NCBI GenBank assembly: GCA_015680685.1
Contig: MNCI01016268.1
Location: forward strand, 89,111 to 153,110
Source of the DNA: Gnetum montanum
Taxonomy: Eukaryota; Streptophyta; Gnetopsida; Gnetales; Gnetaceae
Length of the DNA: 64,000 bases
Reading direction: 5' to 3'
Shown: positions 1-9,139 of the stretch, piece by piece
How positions within the stretch are numbered: position 1 is the stretch's first letter
Layout of the letters: every line of letters begins with the position of its first letter
The notes under the pieces: model-generated
The model's input: the letters and a program-made list of their open reading frames with translations, nothing else
The model's database searches: none
What the model was told of the DNA's origin: nothing
Made by a program: the position numbers and the translations under genes

Positions 1-845
1 GGGGTGTGGTGGGGGCGGTGGGATGCTTACATGTGAAACTTATTCCAATTAATGAAAGTTTGCTATCACTTGAAAGGTATCATAAGGGTAATAATAAAAA
101 TTTAAAAAACTTTTGGTGTTGCCATGAAAAATCAATCACATTAATGCTAGACATCCAAATTTTTCTAATCCAAGGACCCATAACCATCATTCTAGGCCAT
201 ATATAAGGAAAAAGGAACCAATTTTGAAGGGTCATAAAAGGAGATAAACACTTTTTGGGGATTTTTTCTTAAAAATTTTTCTAACTCTATAGTCATATGC
301 ATTAGGAACTTAATGAACTAAGGTTACAAGTAAGGTATAAAATGATGATATCAAATATAACCTTAATAACACTTGATCTTTGCTTGATTGGAGATGGTCC
401 CAAAAAGAGGTGCTCAAGGTGAACTATTGCAAAGAGCCACTAAGCATCCATGAGATGGCCACGGTTAGCAAGGCGAATATGCAGAACATGCGAAGTAAGA
501 AGCCCAATCCTTCAGCATTCACAAAGAGGCCCTTGCTACTGGGCAATTGACCCAAGAGGAGGTTGTAGAACCACAAGCCCTTGAGTAGGGATAACATCTC
601 ATGTTGCCCCTTGATTACCTTGTTGCCACCCTAGAAAAGTCCACATTAACCTCAATTATTGTGGAAATGAATTTTGTACCATTCATGGAGTTTGCTCTGG
701 AAGTGTTTCAGATGCATCTTAAGGCATCCCCATTGTGGCCCATTCTATTAGATAGTGGTGAGTGGTACCTGGGTGAAACTCATCAATTCTAGCATAATAA
801 TGATGAAGGCACCATCATCAATTCTAGCAAATGTAACATATTATA
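1..845 (+). mobile_element. E0: truncated gypsy-type element (intron/ORF3 start only)
   Basis: This stretch aligns by eye with the intron and first part of ORF3 in the other copies. About 240-300 resembles the T-rich intron interior, and an ATG at 394 follows TTGATTGGAG, a decayed form of the acceptor seen elsewhere. The first 240 bases (G-rich start, then AT-rich) match nothing I recognise. The copy stops at about 831-845, where unrelated LTR sequence begins, so neither LTR nor gag-pol is present. Confidence 0.6.
394..831 (+). pseudogene. ORF3 remnant of E0 (N-terminal part)
   Basis: Reading from the ATG at 394, the frame begins MVPKRGAQ, like the MVPKGKHG and MAPRTKRL starts of the other ORF3 copies. 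It has several in-frame stops and stays in phase to about 831. The segment NFVPFMEFALEVFQMHL followed by SGEWYLGETH matches the conserved block of E1, E2 and E3 (FRPF/FRLF..., then SSGEWYM). Only about 145 of some 950 codons survive. The function is unknown; see the ORF3 entry of E3 for the domain layout. Confidence 0.6.
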
Positions 846-1516
846 CACTTGTAAATTTTATGCCCTTGCACCCGATCAACATGCCACGTGTCGCCCAACC
901 CGAGTCTGCCGTCAAAACTTGTATAAAACCCCAATTTTTCACAAGATCCAGGTCAGTTGGCAAAAATTTCCCAAAGCACACCAGAGAGCAGAGACGCTGC
1001 GAATCAGAGCACAAAACCTTTTACGCTGGACAATCCTGTATGCTGAGCATCTAGCCTCTACGCTGTGCTTACAGTGTGAACCAGCCACAATCATCCTTGC
1101 ATCCACCAGGGCTTTTTGTCCGCCTTGTGTTCTAGTCACAACTGCGTTAGACCGGTGCATTGTACTTTCATTCTATAATGCCATTGTTACATTTTCTTCC
1201 CAAAATCATTTACAGTTTGCATTAATTGTTGCATGTATTCTATTTTCGCTTGTTTACGTTACACTTTGTTTGCATTGGTTACACTGCTTACGCTCTGATT
1301 TACGTCCGTTACGCCGTTTACGCATAACCCAGTGTATAGCACTCCAGTGTACATTCAGGGAAATTCTTGTCTGATCCGCATGCGGACCACCCAAGGTACT
1401 CTACCTTCGTTCATTCGAGCTCACCCTTAGGCGAAGGTAGGGTCTTCTATGCATGTCCTGTGATCCCATAGTCTTTGTTTCCTTCCAGTCGGAGACCGAC
1501 GATTTCGGACGGTACA
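832..1516 (+). repeat. Fragment of an unrelated LTR family (plus orientation)
   Basis: It has a TATA-like box (TTGTATAAAACCC near 919), a C/T-rich body with many TTTACG/TTACGC words, and an end at GACGATTTCGGACGGTACA. The last 140 bases match, as reverse complement, the block at 32039-32190, including the paired ACCTTCG...GCGAAGGTAGGG segment. The U3 is short, so the left side is probably truncated at about 846. No primer site follows, and the two flanks belong to different gypsy copies, so it marks a rearranged junction. Confidence 0.5.
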
Positions 1517-2059
1517 GTTGGTTTCAATTTGGACTAAGAATGGAATTTATCAAGTGAATGAACCATAAAGTCCATAAGGGACTTCATGTGACCATACTTA
1601 GGAATACCATTCCACATTTTCTCTCATCCACCAATACTTTCCATAACTCACCTCATTGCCTATTCCCATGTCTTATTCAATGTCATAGTTTGAAGTGTTA
1701 AAATTCTTGGGTAGATTCTTCTGGATTTTTTCCTTAAGCTTTTCATAATCATTAATCAATTGTGGGATCCATGGAATCTAGGGTTTGAGGATATGCAAGG
1801 GCAAAGAGGGCATGTGCCTACTATGGGAAGGATCCACTTGCATATCTCTTGGTTGTGCTAGTTAAGTTCCTTATCCTTAAGCATTTTCGTAATCAAATCT
1901 TTTGCATTCCCCATTGGTTGCATCTAGTTGTGCTTCTTTGTGGCATTTCTCCATCATTATTAAATCCTCTTCATGAATTTCCTCATGTTATAGACTTCTT
2001 AGGCTTTCATAAGACTTCAATTTGATGCAAAAACTCCTTGTTTTTATTTTTTTCCCAAA

Positions 2060-2200
2060 GTCAAACTTTGGTTAATAACTCCATTGACTGGATCTCGTTG
2101 ATGTAGCTAATTGTGTAGATGTGATCTAGTCAACAGGTTCATATCAATGCATGACAAAAATAGTATAAATATAGCACCACACTTAGAAATTTTTGTCATT
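2060..2200 (+). promoter_or_regulatory. U3-like internal promoter upstream of ORF3 (E1)
   Basis: The stretch carries GTTGATGT, GATGTGATC, AGTCAAC and ATCAATGCATG words that also fill the U3 of this copy's own LTR (5690-5815). They are followed by a TATA-like box, AGTATAAATATAG, near 2162-2173. The leader after it contains the GGGGAGTTTTTCC block shared with E2, E3 and E6. That it drives ORF3 is inferred. Confidence 0.45.
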
Positions 2201-2318
2201 TTTCTTTAAACACTAGGGGAGTTTTTCCATTTTTCAGAGCCCAAGAACCTTTGCAAGTATGTAACTTTCAAATTGCTTGTCCAATTTCCATCATTTTTCA
2301 ATCCTCTAGCTACTGGAG

Positions 2319-2598
2319 GTATGCTCTTCATCGTGGAGGCCATAAACCTTAGGTTTTTTTTATAAAAAATTTTTGTAACTCCACCAAAGGGTAGTACATA
2401 AAACAACATTAAATCATCAATTTATGAAAAGTTAAACCCTTCCAATGAACTCCAATACCTCAATTAATTAAAAAATATTAAAATAATCAATCTACCATTA
2501 TCACAACTTAGCGAACTAATAACTCCCTAAGGAGAGAAGGTATTCAAATGTCATAAATTACACACCACACACTAATCCTTGATTTGTTGTGACCATAG
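2319..2598 (+). other. Predicted intron before ORF3 (E1)
   Basis: The donor context is CTACTGGAG/GTATGC and the acceptor is GTTGTGACCATAG directly before the ATG at 2599. The length is 280 bases. The same GT and AG positions are kept in E2, E3, E4 and E5. Confidence 0.5.
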
Positions 2599-5440
2599 AT
2601 GGTACCAAAGGGAAAGCATGGACTTGAAGCTGGACCATCCCAACTGAGTGACAAGTAGTTGAGAGTAGGAAGGAGCTAGGAACAGTCCCAAGAATAAGAA
2701 GTAGAGACCCATGCAATGGGACCTCTTTGGAAGGAGCCCAAAGTAGAATTTGTTAGGCAAATTTCTTAGGCTGATACAGAGTAGTCCCATTGAGATGAGG
2801 CACCAGGACCAAGACCAAGACTAGAGGTCACTTTGATAGAAGCCTACCTTAATCAGATCAAGCCTCATGATGTCCAACATTTAGTTCTCCAAGAACTAAA
2901 CTTTGGACCATTCTTGGAGTTTACTCTAGAAGTAGTCAAGATGTAGTTTTAGAGCTCTCCCATGTGGCCAATCATCACTTCAAGTGGGGAGTGTTACATG
3001 GAAGAGACTTATCTCTTTTGGAAAAACCAGTAGGAAAACATCATAGTGAAGATCAAGGACATCAGTGTGTCCTCCTCAATGAAATCCATCTTGCAGACTC
3101 TTGGCTTGCTTGAAATTGGGGCTAAGTTGGCAGAGATCTCAATGCAAGCACACCCATAGACTAGAAAGAAGGGGGTTTGGAAATGTTATGGAATAGATTG
3201 TACGGAGTATGATGTACTCATAATGATAGAACATGATTATTTCAAGATATTGGCTTATCACCTCAATTCGACAGTGAGGCCTAGGAAGGTGATTGCCTTC
3301 TCCACTTGTGCATATGTTGCTCTAAGTAGAAAATTCTTGGTGAACCTTCTAGAATTCATCTATCTAGAGATAGAAAATTAGTTTAAAGAAAATAAACGTG
3401 AAAGGAAAGTCTTGTCCTTTTCTTGCCTCATTAGAAAATTGTGCAAAATGGCATGGATGGCCCATTATGCAAATGACACAATCAGACATGCTCTTGCAAC
3501 CTCCTGGGATGAAATGATGAAAGATAAGGTCCCTGTTGTGACCAAGAAAGAGGAGCAACCACCACCCTCACCACCCACTCAAGAAACAACATAGGATGCT
3601 CGCACTACCCTTGAGCACATGCACGATATCCATGAGAAACTTCTACAATAGTAATCTGCAAGATCAAGTGGTCTAAGCCATTTGTGTACAAACCAACCAT
3701 GAGACACCTTAATGATGTGCTCAATCCATAAGTTAGATGGTAGGTGATGGGTTAATGTTTTCTACCCAGAGAATGTAGGTGTCCACACACTTGAATCCTA
3801 GCACTTGGGAAGTAATAGTATCTCTTTTGACATAACATTAGTTTCCAAAGATTTTTGCAAACGTTGTTACTTTCTCAATGTGATTAGAGGAAGGTGAGGA
3901 GGCCACTATTCTAGTGATGCAGCACCATGGGCAGGAGATGGCAACAAAAGTGGTAACTGATAGAGTTGCCTAGGCCCTCAATGCATCAACAATGTCTATA
4001 CTAGACATCACTATGCTTGGAGATGTGTAAACGTTCGTTGAAATCATAAGTCAGAGATTTAATGTAGCCCAACAAGAAGAGTTGCTAGAGCAACTAGTGG
4101 GAATTCAGCAACTAATTTTTAGATGTCTTTGAACTTCTAGATAGTATCATTGCTACTTAGTTGTAGCTGCTTAAGGCAAAGGGTAGGTGTGTCATATTAG
4201 AGGACAACTCAAAATGGCCAAAACTAAAAACTGATGCTTGTCCATGAAGGTTTCCAAACTTATAACCTACTTCCCCGATCCCACAATACTTAGCCAGGCA
4301 TCCACAAGAGATGAAGCTTTCCAATAGCTTCAGCAGAAATTTAGAAAGGTTGAGTATGCAAAGGAGTCAGTGGTCTTTGATTAGTCCTTAATGGATGTAG
4401 TGACTTACAACATGTAGAAGGACTTGGACTGGACTTGCCAAGAGAACAAGCATTTGATTATAGAAAATCATCACCTGTGCAATGTTGATGCATAGAAATC
4501 ACAGCTAATAAAATTTATTCATTAACAATAAGAATAGCTCGCTAGGGTAAACGATGAATTAATGATATTGGCAATAGAGAATTGTCATTTCTTAATGGAG
4601 AAGGTGCATGCCATTTACTAAAAATATATAATTGAGATTACCACTTGGAAAAATGAAGCTCTTAAATTTAAGAGAGTCAAGAATCACTACAGGGATCAAG
4701 TTGGCCTACAGAAAGAAATTAATGAAAAACACATCCAAATGGCGAAGGCGAAAGTGAATAAAGCCCTCTTGTAGCTTTGATAAGGAGGTGATTTCTGGTA
4801 GTCCATCTTTGATAAGCTAAATAAATATAACATGATGAAAATCTGCATGAAGGAGCTACAAATTGAGAAGATAATAGAGTATATGGAGTTTGCCAACCTT
4901 TGTTATGCAAACTTGGCAATGTTGACTACTAGATAGCCACTGTCAAAATTGGAGAAGCATGTGACTAGCTTGTACTTGCTATATGAGGCAGAGTTCAAGA
5001 CCCATAAAGAGACTAAGAAAAAGCTTGAGATTGTAAATGTAGAACTCAAGGTTCTCAAGGCAAAATTCACTAATCAAAGATCAATAGTAGAGAACTTGGC
5101 CAAAAGAATGAATGACTACCAGAAGTTGTAGAATGCAATTAAGACATTTGACGTTGAACATAAACTGTTCATTGCCTGGTTTGTTAATGCAAAGGAAATG
5201 TTTTCGGCAATGCCCTATCTTAGGGATGTTCCCACTCTAGCACACATTCGTGATGCTATGTGGCTTGTGCATGATTCCAGGGGAAAGGAGGAGAAGATGA
5301 AAGCATTGTTGGATGCTTTTCGTCTTCCACTAGAGGTTATAGCTACTACCAAATAACCATAGCCTTTGCCTCAACCACCACATGCTTTGCAAGTTAGAGA
5401 AGGTCCTTCAAAACCTCCATTGCCTAGGACTATTTGACTT
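2599..5440 (+). pseudogene. ORF3 of E1 (globular N-terminal region plus long coiled coil)
   Basis: The frame begins MVPKGKHGLEAGPSQL and runs, with many stops and a few frame changes, to a TGA near 5440, about 945 codons. The N-terminal third contains the conserved SGEWYM-like block, the LNPTVRPRKV-like block near 3270 and SCLIRKLCKMAWMAHYAND (3421-3477). The middle has a SHLNDVLN-like segment, and the last 500 codons are Glu/Lys/Leu/Gln-rich and look coiled-coil (for example EKHVTSLYLLYEAEF near 4950). Nothing in it resembles a protease, polymerase or obvious membrane protein. The position after pol is that of env-like frames in Athila, but I see no signal peptide or membrane segment. The product is unknown. 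Confidence 0.6.
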
Positions 5441-5666
5441 TTTCTTCATCGTCGAACCATCAGAGGAGTTAGTTGTTCATTTTTTATCATGGTGTTCAAT
5501 TTTGTTGTCATGAACACCAAATTTTGTAATCATTATAATATCGTACACTCAGGCACTTAGTTTTTTGTTGTGTTTGTTTTGTTTGTCTGAAGTCCATTAA
5601 TAATCCCATACCTTTCCAAATTTTGTAAAGAACTTGAGGACAAGTTTTCAGTTAGTCATATGACTA

Positions 5667-6564
5667 TGATGAAGTATGTTTCTCTTGGCTGCATTGATGC
5701 AATCCTATTAACATGAGGTTGTTGATGTGATCCTGTCAATGCAAGGTCATCAATGTGATCTCATCATTGCATGGTTTGACACGTTGATGCGTGTGCATCA
5801 ATGTAGTGTCTATTATCACCTATATAAATGCATAAGCTAACTACATTTATGGATTTGTAAGTTAGATTGTAGTAGAGCTCTTGTAGTTTTTCTTCCTAAA
5901 AGTTAGAATATTTTCTAAGTGCCCATAGTAGGAATTAAAGAGTGCACAGATCTTTATTTAAGCATTGTTGTGATTGAGCACTATAGTGTGTGTGACAATA
6001 AAGACAAGCTTTTTGATAAACCTTGTAGCACTTTGACTAGATTAATTGTTTCCTTTAAGCATTTAATATTTCAAGTAATTTTCTTTAAATTTTTAAGTAA
6101 TTAAAGTAATTACTTAAGCTAGATTAAATAGCAACTAATTAAAGCACATAGTATGACCACTTCGAGCATATACTTGACGCTTGATAATCTTAATAACTCT
6201 TAACGATTGGTAACCTAGTAGCATTAAATGTGTTTAGGATGTGTATGACAAGTGGGAATGGATGCTTATGTTAGGATTAGTTAAGTGTTAGCTAGTTAGA
6301 TTAATTTAGCAATTAATTACATTATTCTTTATTCTTGGGTGACTTAGAACATAAAAAGATAAAAATGATAAAAATCATGTCTCAATTATACTTAACCATA
6401 CCTTTGCACTCACAAGTGTAACTAGGAAGATAACAATTACAATAGTTGATTCACCTCCTAGACCAATGTACGTAGAAACCTAGAAGTCCTTGGAATTCGA
6501 CTAGATCATGTGTGAAAGCTAGTGATTTGTATGGTTGGGCATAGGATCTACTTGTCGCTCATCA
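5667..6564 (+). repeat. 3' LTR of E1
   Basis: It begins TGATGAAG and ends GCTCATCA (898 bases). The U3 carries repeated GATGTGATC and CAATGCA words, TATATAAAT lies near 5821, and an AATAAA signal is at 5997-6002. The U5 holds the family motifs GCTTGATAATC, TTGGTAACC and ATGGTTGGGCATAGG. The purine tract before it has decayed (CATATGACTA where other copies have GTGGGGGTA). Confidence 0.8.
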
Positions 6565-7100
6565 ATTCCCTAGATCAAATGTATTTATGAGAAAATAGCT
6601 AGAGTTTTTTAAAAAACATGACATTATAATAATCTTTAAATCCTATAATAAAATTTTTATTTTTTTTAAAGTCTTAAAGATAAAAATAATAATCTAAATA
6701 ATAGTGGTATTTATAAAATCTTTTGTATTTTTGCTAAATGTTATATTGGTGATAGTGGTAGAACTTTCTCTATTAAATTGAAATTGCACTTAAAAGACAT
6801 ATAATATAATAGATATTCAAAATCACCTCGTGTAGAACGCATAAAAAATGACAAATCCTCTAGAAATCATAAGTTGTTAATAGATAATAGTGAAATTCTT
6901 TGTATAATGGATAACTTTATTAATAGAAAAATTAGAGAAGCCTTAAAATTAGAATTTATTATAATAATGTTAGTCATGATCAAGGCTATTTTACCCACTT
7001 AACTTGGCCTATTTTAGCAAACATTAACCAATTTAGAAATTTTCTTAAAATCCTACTTAATTTAATATTTTCTCTTTCTATTTTTTATTTTTCTTTTTAA
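6565..7100 (+). mobile_element. Penelope-like element remnant with GIY-YIG endonuclease
   Basis: One frame reads, with a few stops, EKIARVF...HDIIIIFKSYNKIF, then a short linker, then GIYKIFCIFAKCYIGDSGRT at 6706-6765, then SIKLKLHLKDI. Further on it has NHKLLIDNSEIL and NRKIREALKLEF, ending near 7017. The order basic linker, GIY..., CYIG.(T/S)GR, (R/K)LK.H, and REAL.(I/L)E is that of the C-terminal nuclease of Penelope-like elements, fused behind the reverse transcriptase. The reverse transcriptase is missing, cut at the E1 LTR boundary. EN-bearing Penelope-like elements in plants are known mainly from conifers (Dryad). The copy is short and AT-drifted, so the family is clear but the subfamily is not. 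Confidence 0.7.
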
Positions 7101-7132
7101 TTGGTTTATAGTATGTTCTATGCTTATTTACA

Positions 7133-7303
7133 AACTCATTATCTTATATGGATGTTGGAACCCTAAAATAATTTTCATATAGATACACCCCAAGATATAT
7201 AGTCAAAATAAAACTTTATAACTTAACATTACTCACCAAACTCAAACCTATGACTTGGAGCTTTCAAATCAATTGTCTTATCATATAACTCATTATCTTA
7301 TAT
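7133..7303 (-). repeat. SINE-like repeat, copy 1, with 17-bp target duplication
   Basis: An insert of 137 bases (7150-7286) is flanked by identical copies of AACTCATTATCTTATAT at 7133-7149 and 7287-7303. On the minus strand it starts tRNA-like (ATATGATAAGAC), has a B-box-like AGGTTTGAGTTT and ends GGGTTCCAACATC. The long exact duplication indicates a LINE-type insertion. Confidence 0.65.
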
Positions 7304-7327
7304 GATAAATTTGTGAGTTCAATTATG

Positions 7328-7395
7328 GGAGTGTTAGAACTTGAAATAGACAAAACACATATACACCCCAACATATATAGTTCAATTATGATTGC
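7328..7395 (-). repeat. SINE-like repeat, copy 2 (5' truncated)
   Basis: This part matches the 3' portion of copies 1 and 3: GTTAGAACTTGAAATAG, then ATACACCCCAACATATATAG on the plus strand. The tRNA-like part is absent, as expected for a truncated insertion. Confidence 0.5.
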
Positions 7396-7503
7396 TATAT
7401 CATTATACTTTTGGTTTTTTTTTTTCCTCTTTTGAATATTTTATATTGTTTTAACTAATTTTGTATCCCATTCTATTCATACTATTTTTATCCCATAACT
7501 AAT

Positions 7504-7668
7504 TGTTTTTAGGGTATTGGAACATGGAAATAATGGTAATGTAGGTACACCTGAAGATATTTAGTCCAATTAAAAGTTGAAAACAATTGTAACTCAACAT
7601 TACCCATCAAAATTGGACCCATGACTTGGAGTTTTCAAATTAAGAGTCTTACCACTAAGCTGTTTTTA
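7504..7668 (-). repeat. SINE-like repeat, copy 3, with 8-bp target duplication
   Basis: An insert of about 149 bases (7512-7660) is flanked by TGTTTTTA on both sides. On the minus strand it begins GCTTAGTGGTAAGACTC, an RNA polymerase III A-box in tRNA style, followed by ATGGGTCCAATTT as a decayed B box, and ends GTTCCAATACC like copy 1. It is the best-preserved promoter of the three. Confidence 0.65.
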
Positions 7669-8440
7669 ATTTAGCACTTGTATCTCTTAAAAGATCAATT
7701 TTTTTGTCTTTTCTTTTCTCCTAGAATTAGTTGTTTTTAGTGTAGTTGTATCTTTAAATTTCTTTCCCCTTATCAACTGTTACTGCTACATCTCAACTAG
7801 CCTTAGTGTTATTTATTCTCTTTGACCCTTGGGAAATTAATTGCAATTAATGATAAATTTAATATGATTCCAAACATCCACACAAAAGAAACACAAATTA
7901 TAAATGATACAATGTTTTAAAGAATTCTTCACCTAAACAAATCTAACAAAAAGTAGGTCCTCAATTTAACTAATGCATCTACAAAAACATATGCTTTTGT
8001 AGAACTTAAGAATAATATTATCATTTCATTTGGATGTTACAATGAACAATGTAAAAAAAAAGCTCCTGTACTATTAAACAACCTTGAACTAAGTATCAAT
8101 AAACTACCTTATAAAGAGAAAGTAGTAGATTAATGTTTTTTAGAAAAAAGACAACTAGGATTTTGTTCTACCATTTGTGCGGGTGTAACATTAATATAGA
8201 AAGTGACATCATGCCAAAATGCATCTTTTTCAAAATGTTTACCCATTTGACTTGAAGAACAAGTTGGTATGGTAAGAGTATATATATGAGTAATTTACCG
8301 AACTCAATGGCCGGATTGGTTTTTACTCCTTTTCACAGACCTTTATAAGGGCAAGATCCTACTATTTCAAAACACGTAAAAACATTTTATAGCTAATTCA
8401 TTTACCATGATACCAATTAATGCTTCCACCGCTAAGAGTC
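7669..8440. other. AT-rich intergenic stretch, nothing recognised
   Basis: There is no coding frame, LTR or repeat that I can name. TATATATAT at 8279-8287 and TTATAA near 8343 lie upstream of the methyltransferase pseudogene and may belong to its promoter. Confidence 0.4.
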
Positions 8441-8456
8441 TAAGACCAAACACGTG
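8279..8456 (+). promoter_or_regulatory. Possible promoter of the SET-domain pseudogene (TATA and G-box)
   Basis: TATATATAT at 8279-8287, TTATAA at 8343-8348 and a perfect G-box CACGTG at 8451-8456 lie within 270 bases of the start codon. G-boxes are common in promoters of light-regulated plastid genes, which fits the product. The G-box is downstream of the TATA candidates, so its role is uncertain. Confidence 0.25.
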
Positions 8457-8545
8457 CCACAAGTAACTTGATACTGTCTATAACAGGGAGTGTATCTTTC
8501 TGACACAGAAACAGCAGCAGCGAAGATAAAGGAGCAGGATCATTC

Positions 8546-9013
8546 ATGGCCATGCTGTCACTTCCCTTTGCAAGAACTGCATTACTGCAGCCATGGGAAG
8601 CCAGGGCAGTGAAGTTCAGCTTACACAATTCCATATCTGTGAGCTCTGCAAGATCACCCTCATCAGCAAAACCAGTCACAAAAGACGAACTTGAGCGCTT
8701 TTGGCAATGACTGACTGTCAAGGACGGCATGGCCAGCTCTGCAACAGTGGCCCTCCCTGAAATTGTGCCTCATAGGCTGGGCTTGGTGGCCAAGAAAAAT
8801 ATATCCAACCGGGGTATTGTTTTTGAAGTACCAAGAAATCTGTGGATAGACATGAATGTTGTCATGGCCTCCAAAGTTGGATCAGTCTGTCAAAATCTCA
8901 GGCCTTGGGTGGCTATCCTCTTTTCATTCTTACGGAGAGATCCAAGCCTGATTCTCCCTGAAGCCCCTATCCTCGCATTTTGCCACGCACCCTGGATTCC
9001 CCAATTTTCTGGT
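8546..9013 (+). pseudogene. Chloroplast SET-domain methyltransferase (Rubisco LSMT-like), exon 1 pseudogene
   Basis: The ATG at 8546 opens MAMLSLPFARTALLQPW and a Ser/Ala-rich stretch, as in a plastid transit peptide. Then come TKDELERFWQ, a TGA where Trp is expected, PEIVPHRLGLVAKKNIS, VFEVPRNLWIDMN and LRPWVAILFSFLRRD. These follow the order of the N-terminal SET segment of plant Rubisco large-subunit and aldolase lysine methyltransferases. Near 8949 the frame shifts and, after another TGA for Trp, continues as LPRTLDSPIFW, the block expected next. A GT after ATTTTCTG (9012) may be the exon 1 donor. The rest of the gene is missing, replaced by E2. In life the enzyme would methylate a lysine on plastid proteins. 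The gene is dead: two nonsense changes, one frameshift and a 3' truncation. Confidence 0.75.
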
Positions 9014-9139
9014 AATATCTGGAAGTTACATGCTACCTTGGTTTGGGTATTTGCTAACATAGGGATTAGTGGGACTGCTAGAAATTAGGGAAGGAGCACC
9101 CAGTAGTGCAGCACTTGGTAACCTATTAATTCTATGGAT

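Larger units (their letters stand above)
1517..6564 (+). mobile_element. E1: 3' half of a gypsy-type element (spacer, ORF3, 3' LTR)
   Basis: The copy starts in mid-spacer, at a block like GTTGGTTT...GGACTAAG found in E2, E3 and E4. It continues through the promoter-like stretch, the intron, ORF3 and a complete 3' LTR. No gag or pol is present; the 5' part was lost at the junction with the unrelated LTR. To the right the LTR ends against a Penelope-like remnant, so E1 may have inserted there, but the left flank needed to show a target duplication is missing. Confidence 0.75.

Noticed and set aside
919-1374. Open frame of 151 codons
   Set aside because: It lies wholly in the transcribed leader of an LTR fragment, has no recognisable domain, and the related minus-strand LTR does not keep it.
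2599-5440. ORF3 as a retroviral-type envelope gene
   Set aside because: The position fits, but I see no signal peptide, membrane segment or cleavage site, and the C-terminal half is a long charged coiled coil.
7512-7660. A true tRNA gene on the minus strand
   Set aside because: A-box and B-box-like words are present, but there is no cloverleaf with paired acceptor stem; target duplications make it a SINE-like insertion.
8440-8730. Minus-strand open frame of 96 codons
   Set aside because: It is antisense to the transit-peptide part of the methyltransferase pseudogene, whose plus-strand reading gives a clear family match.
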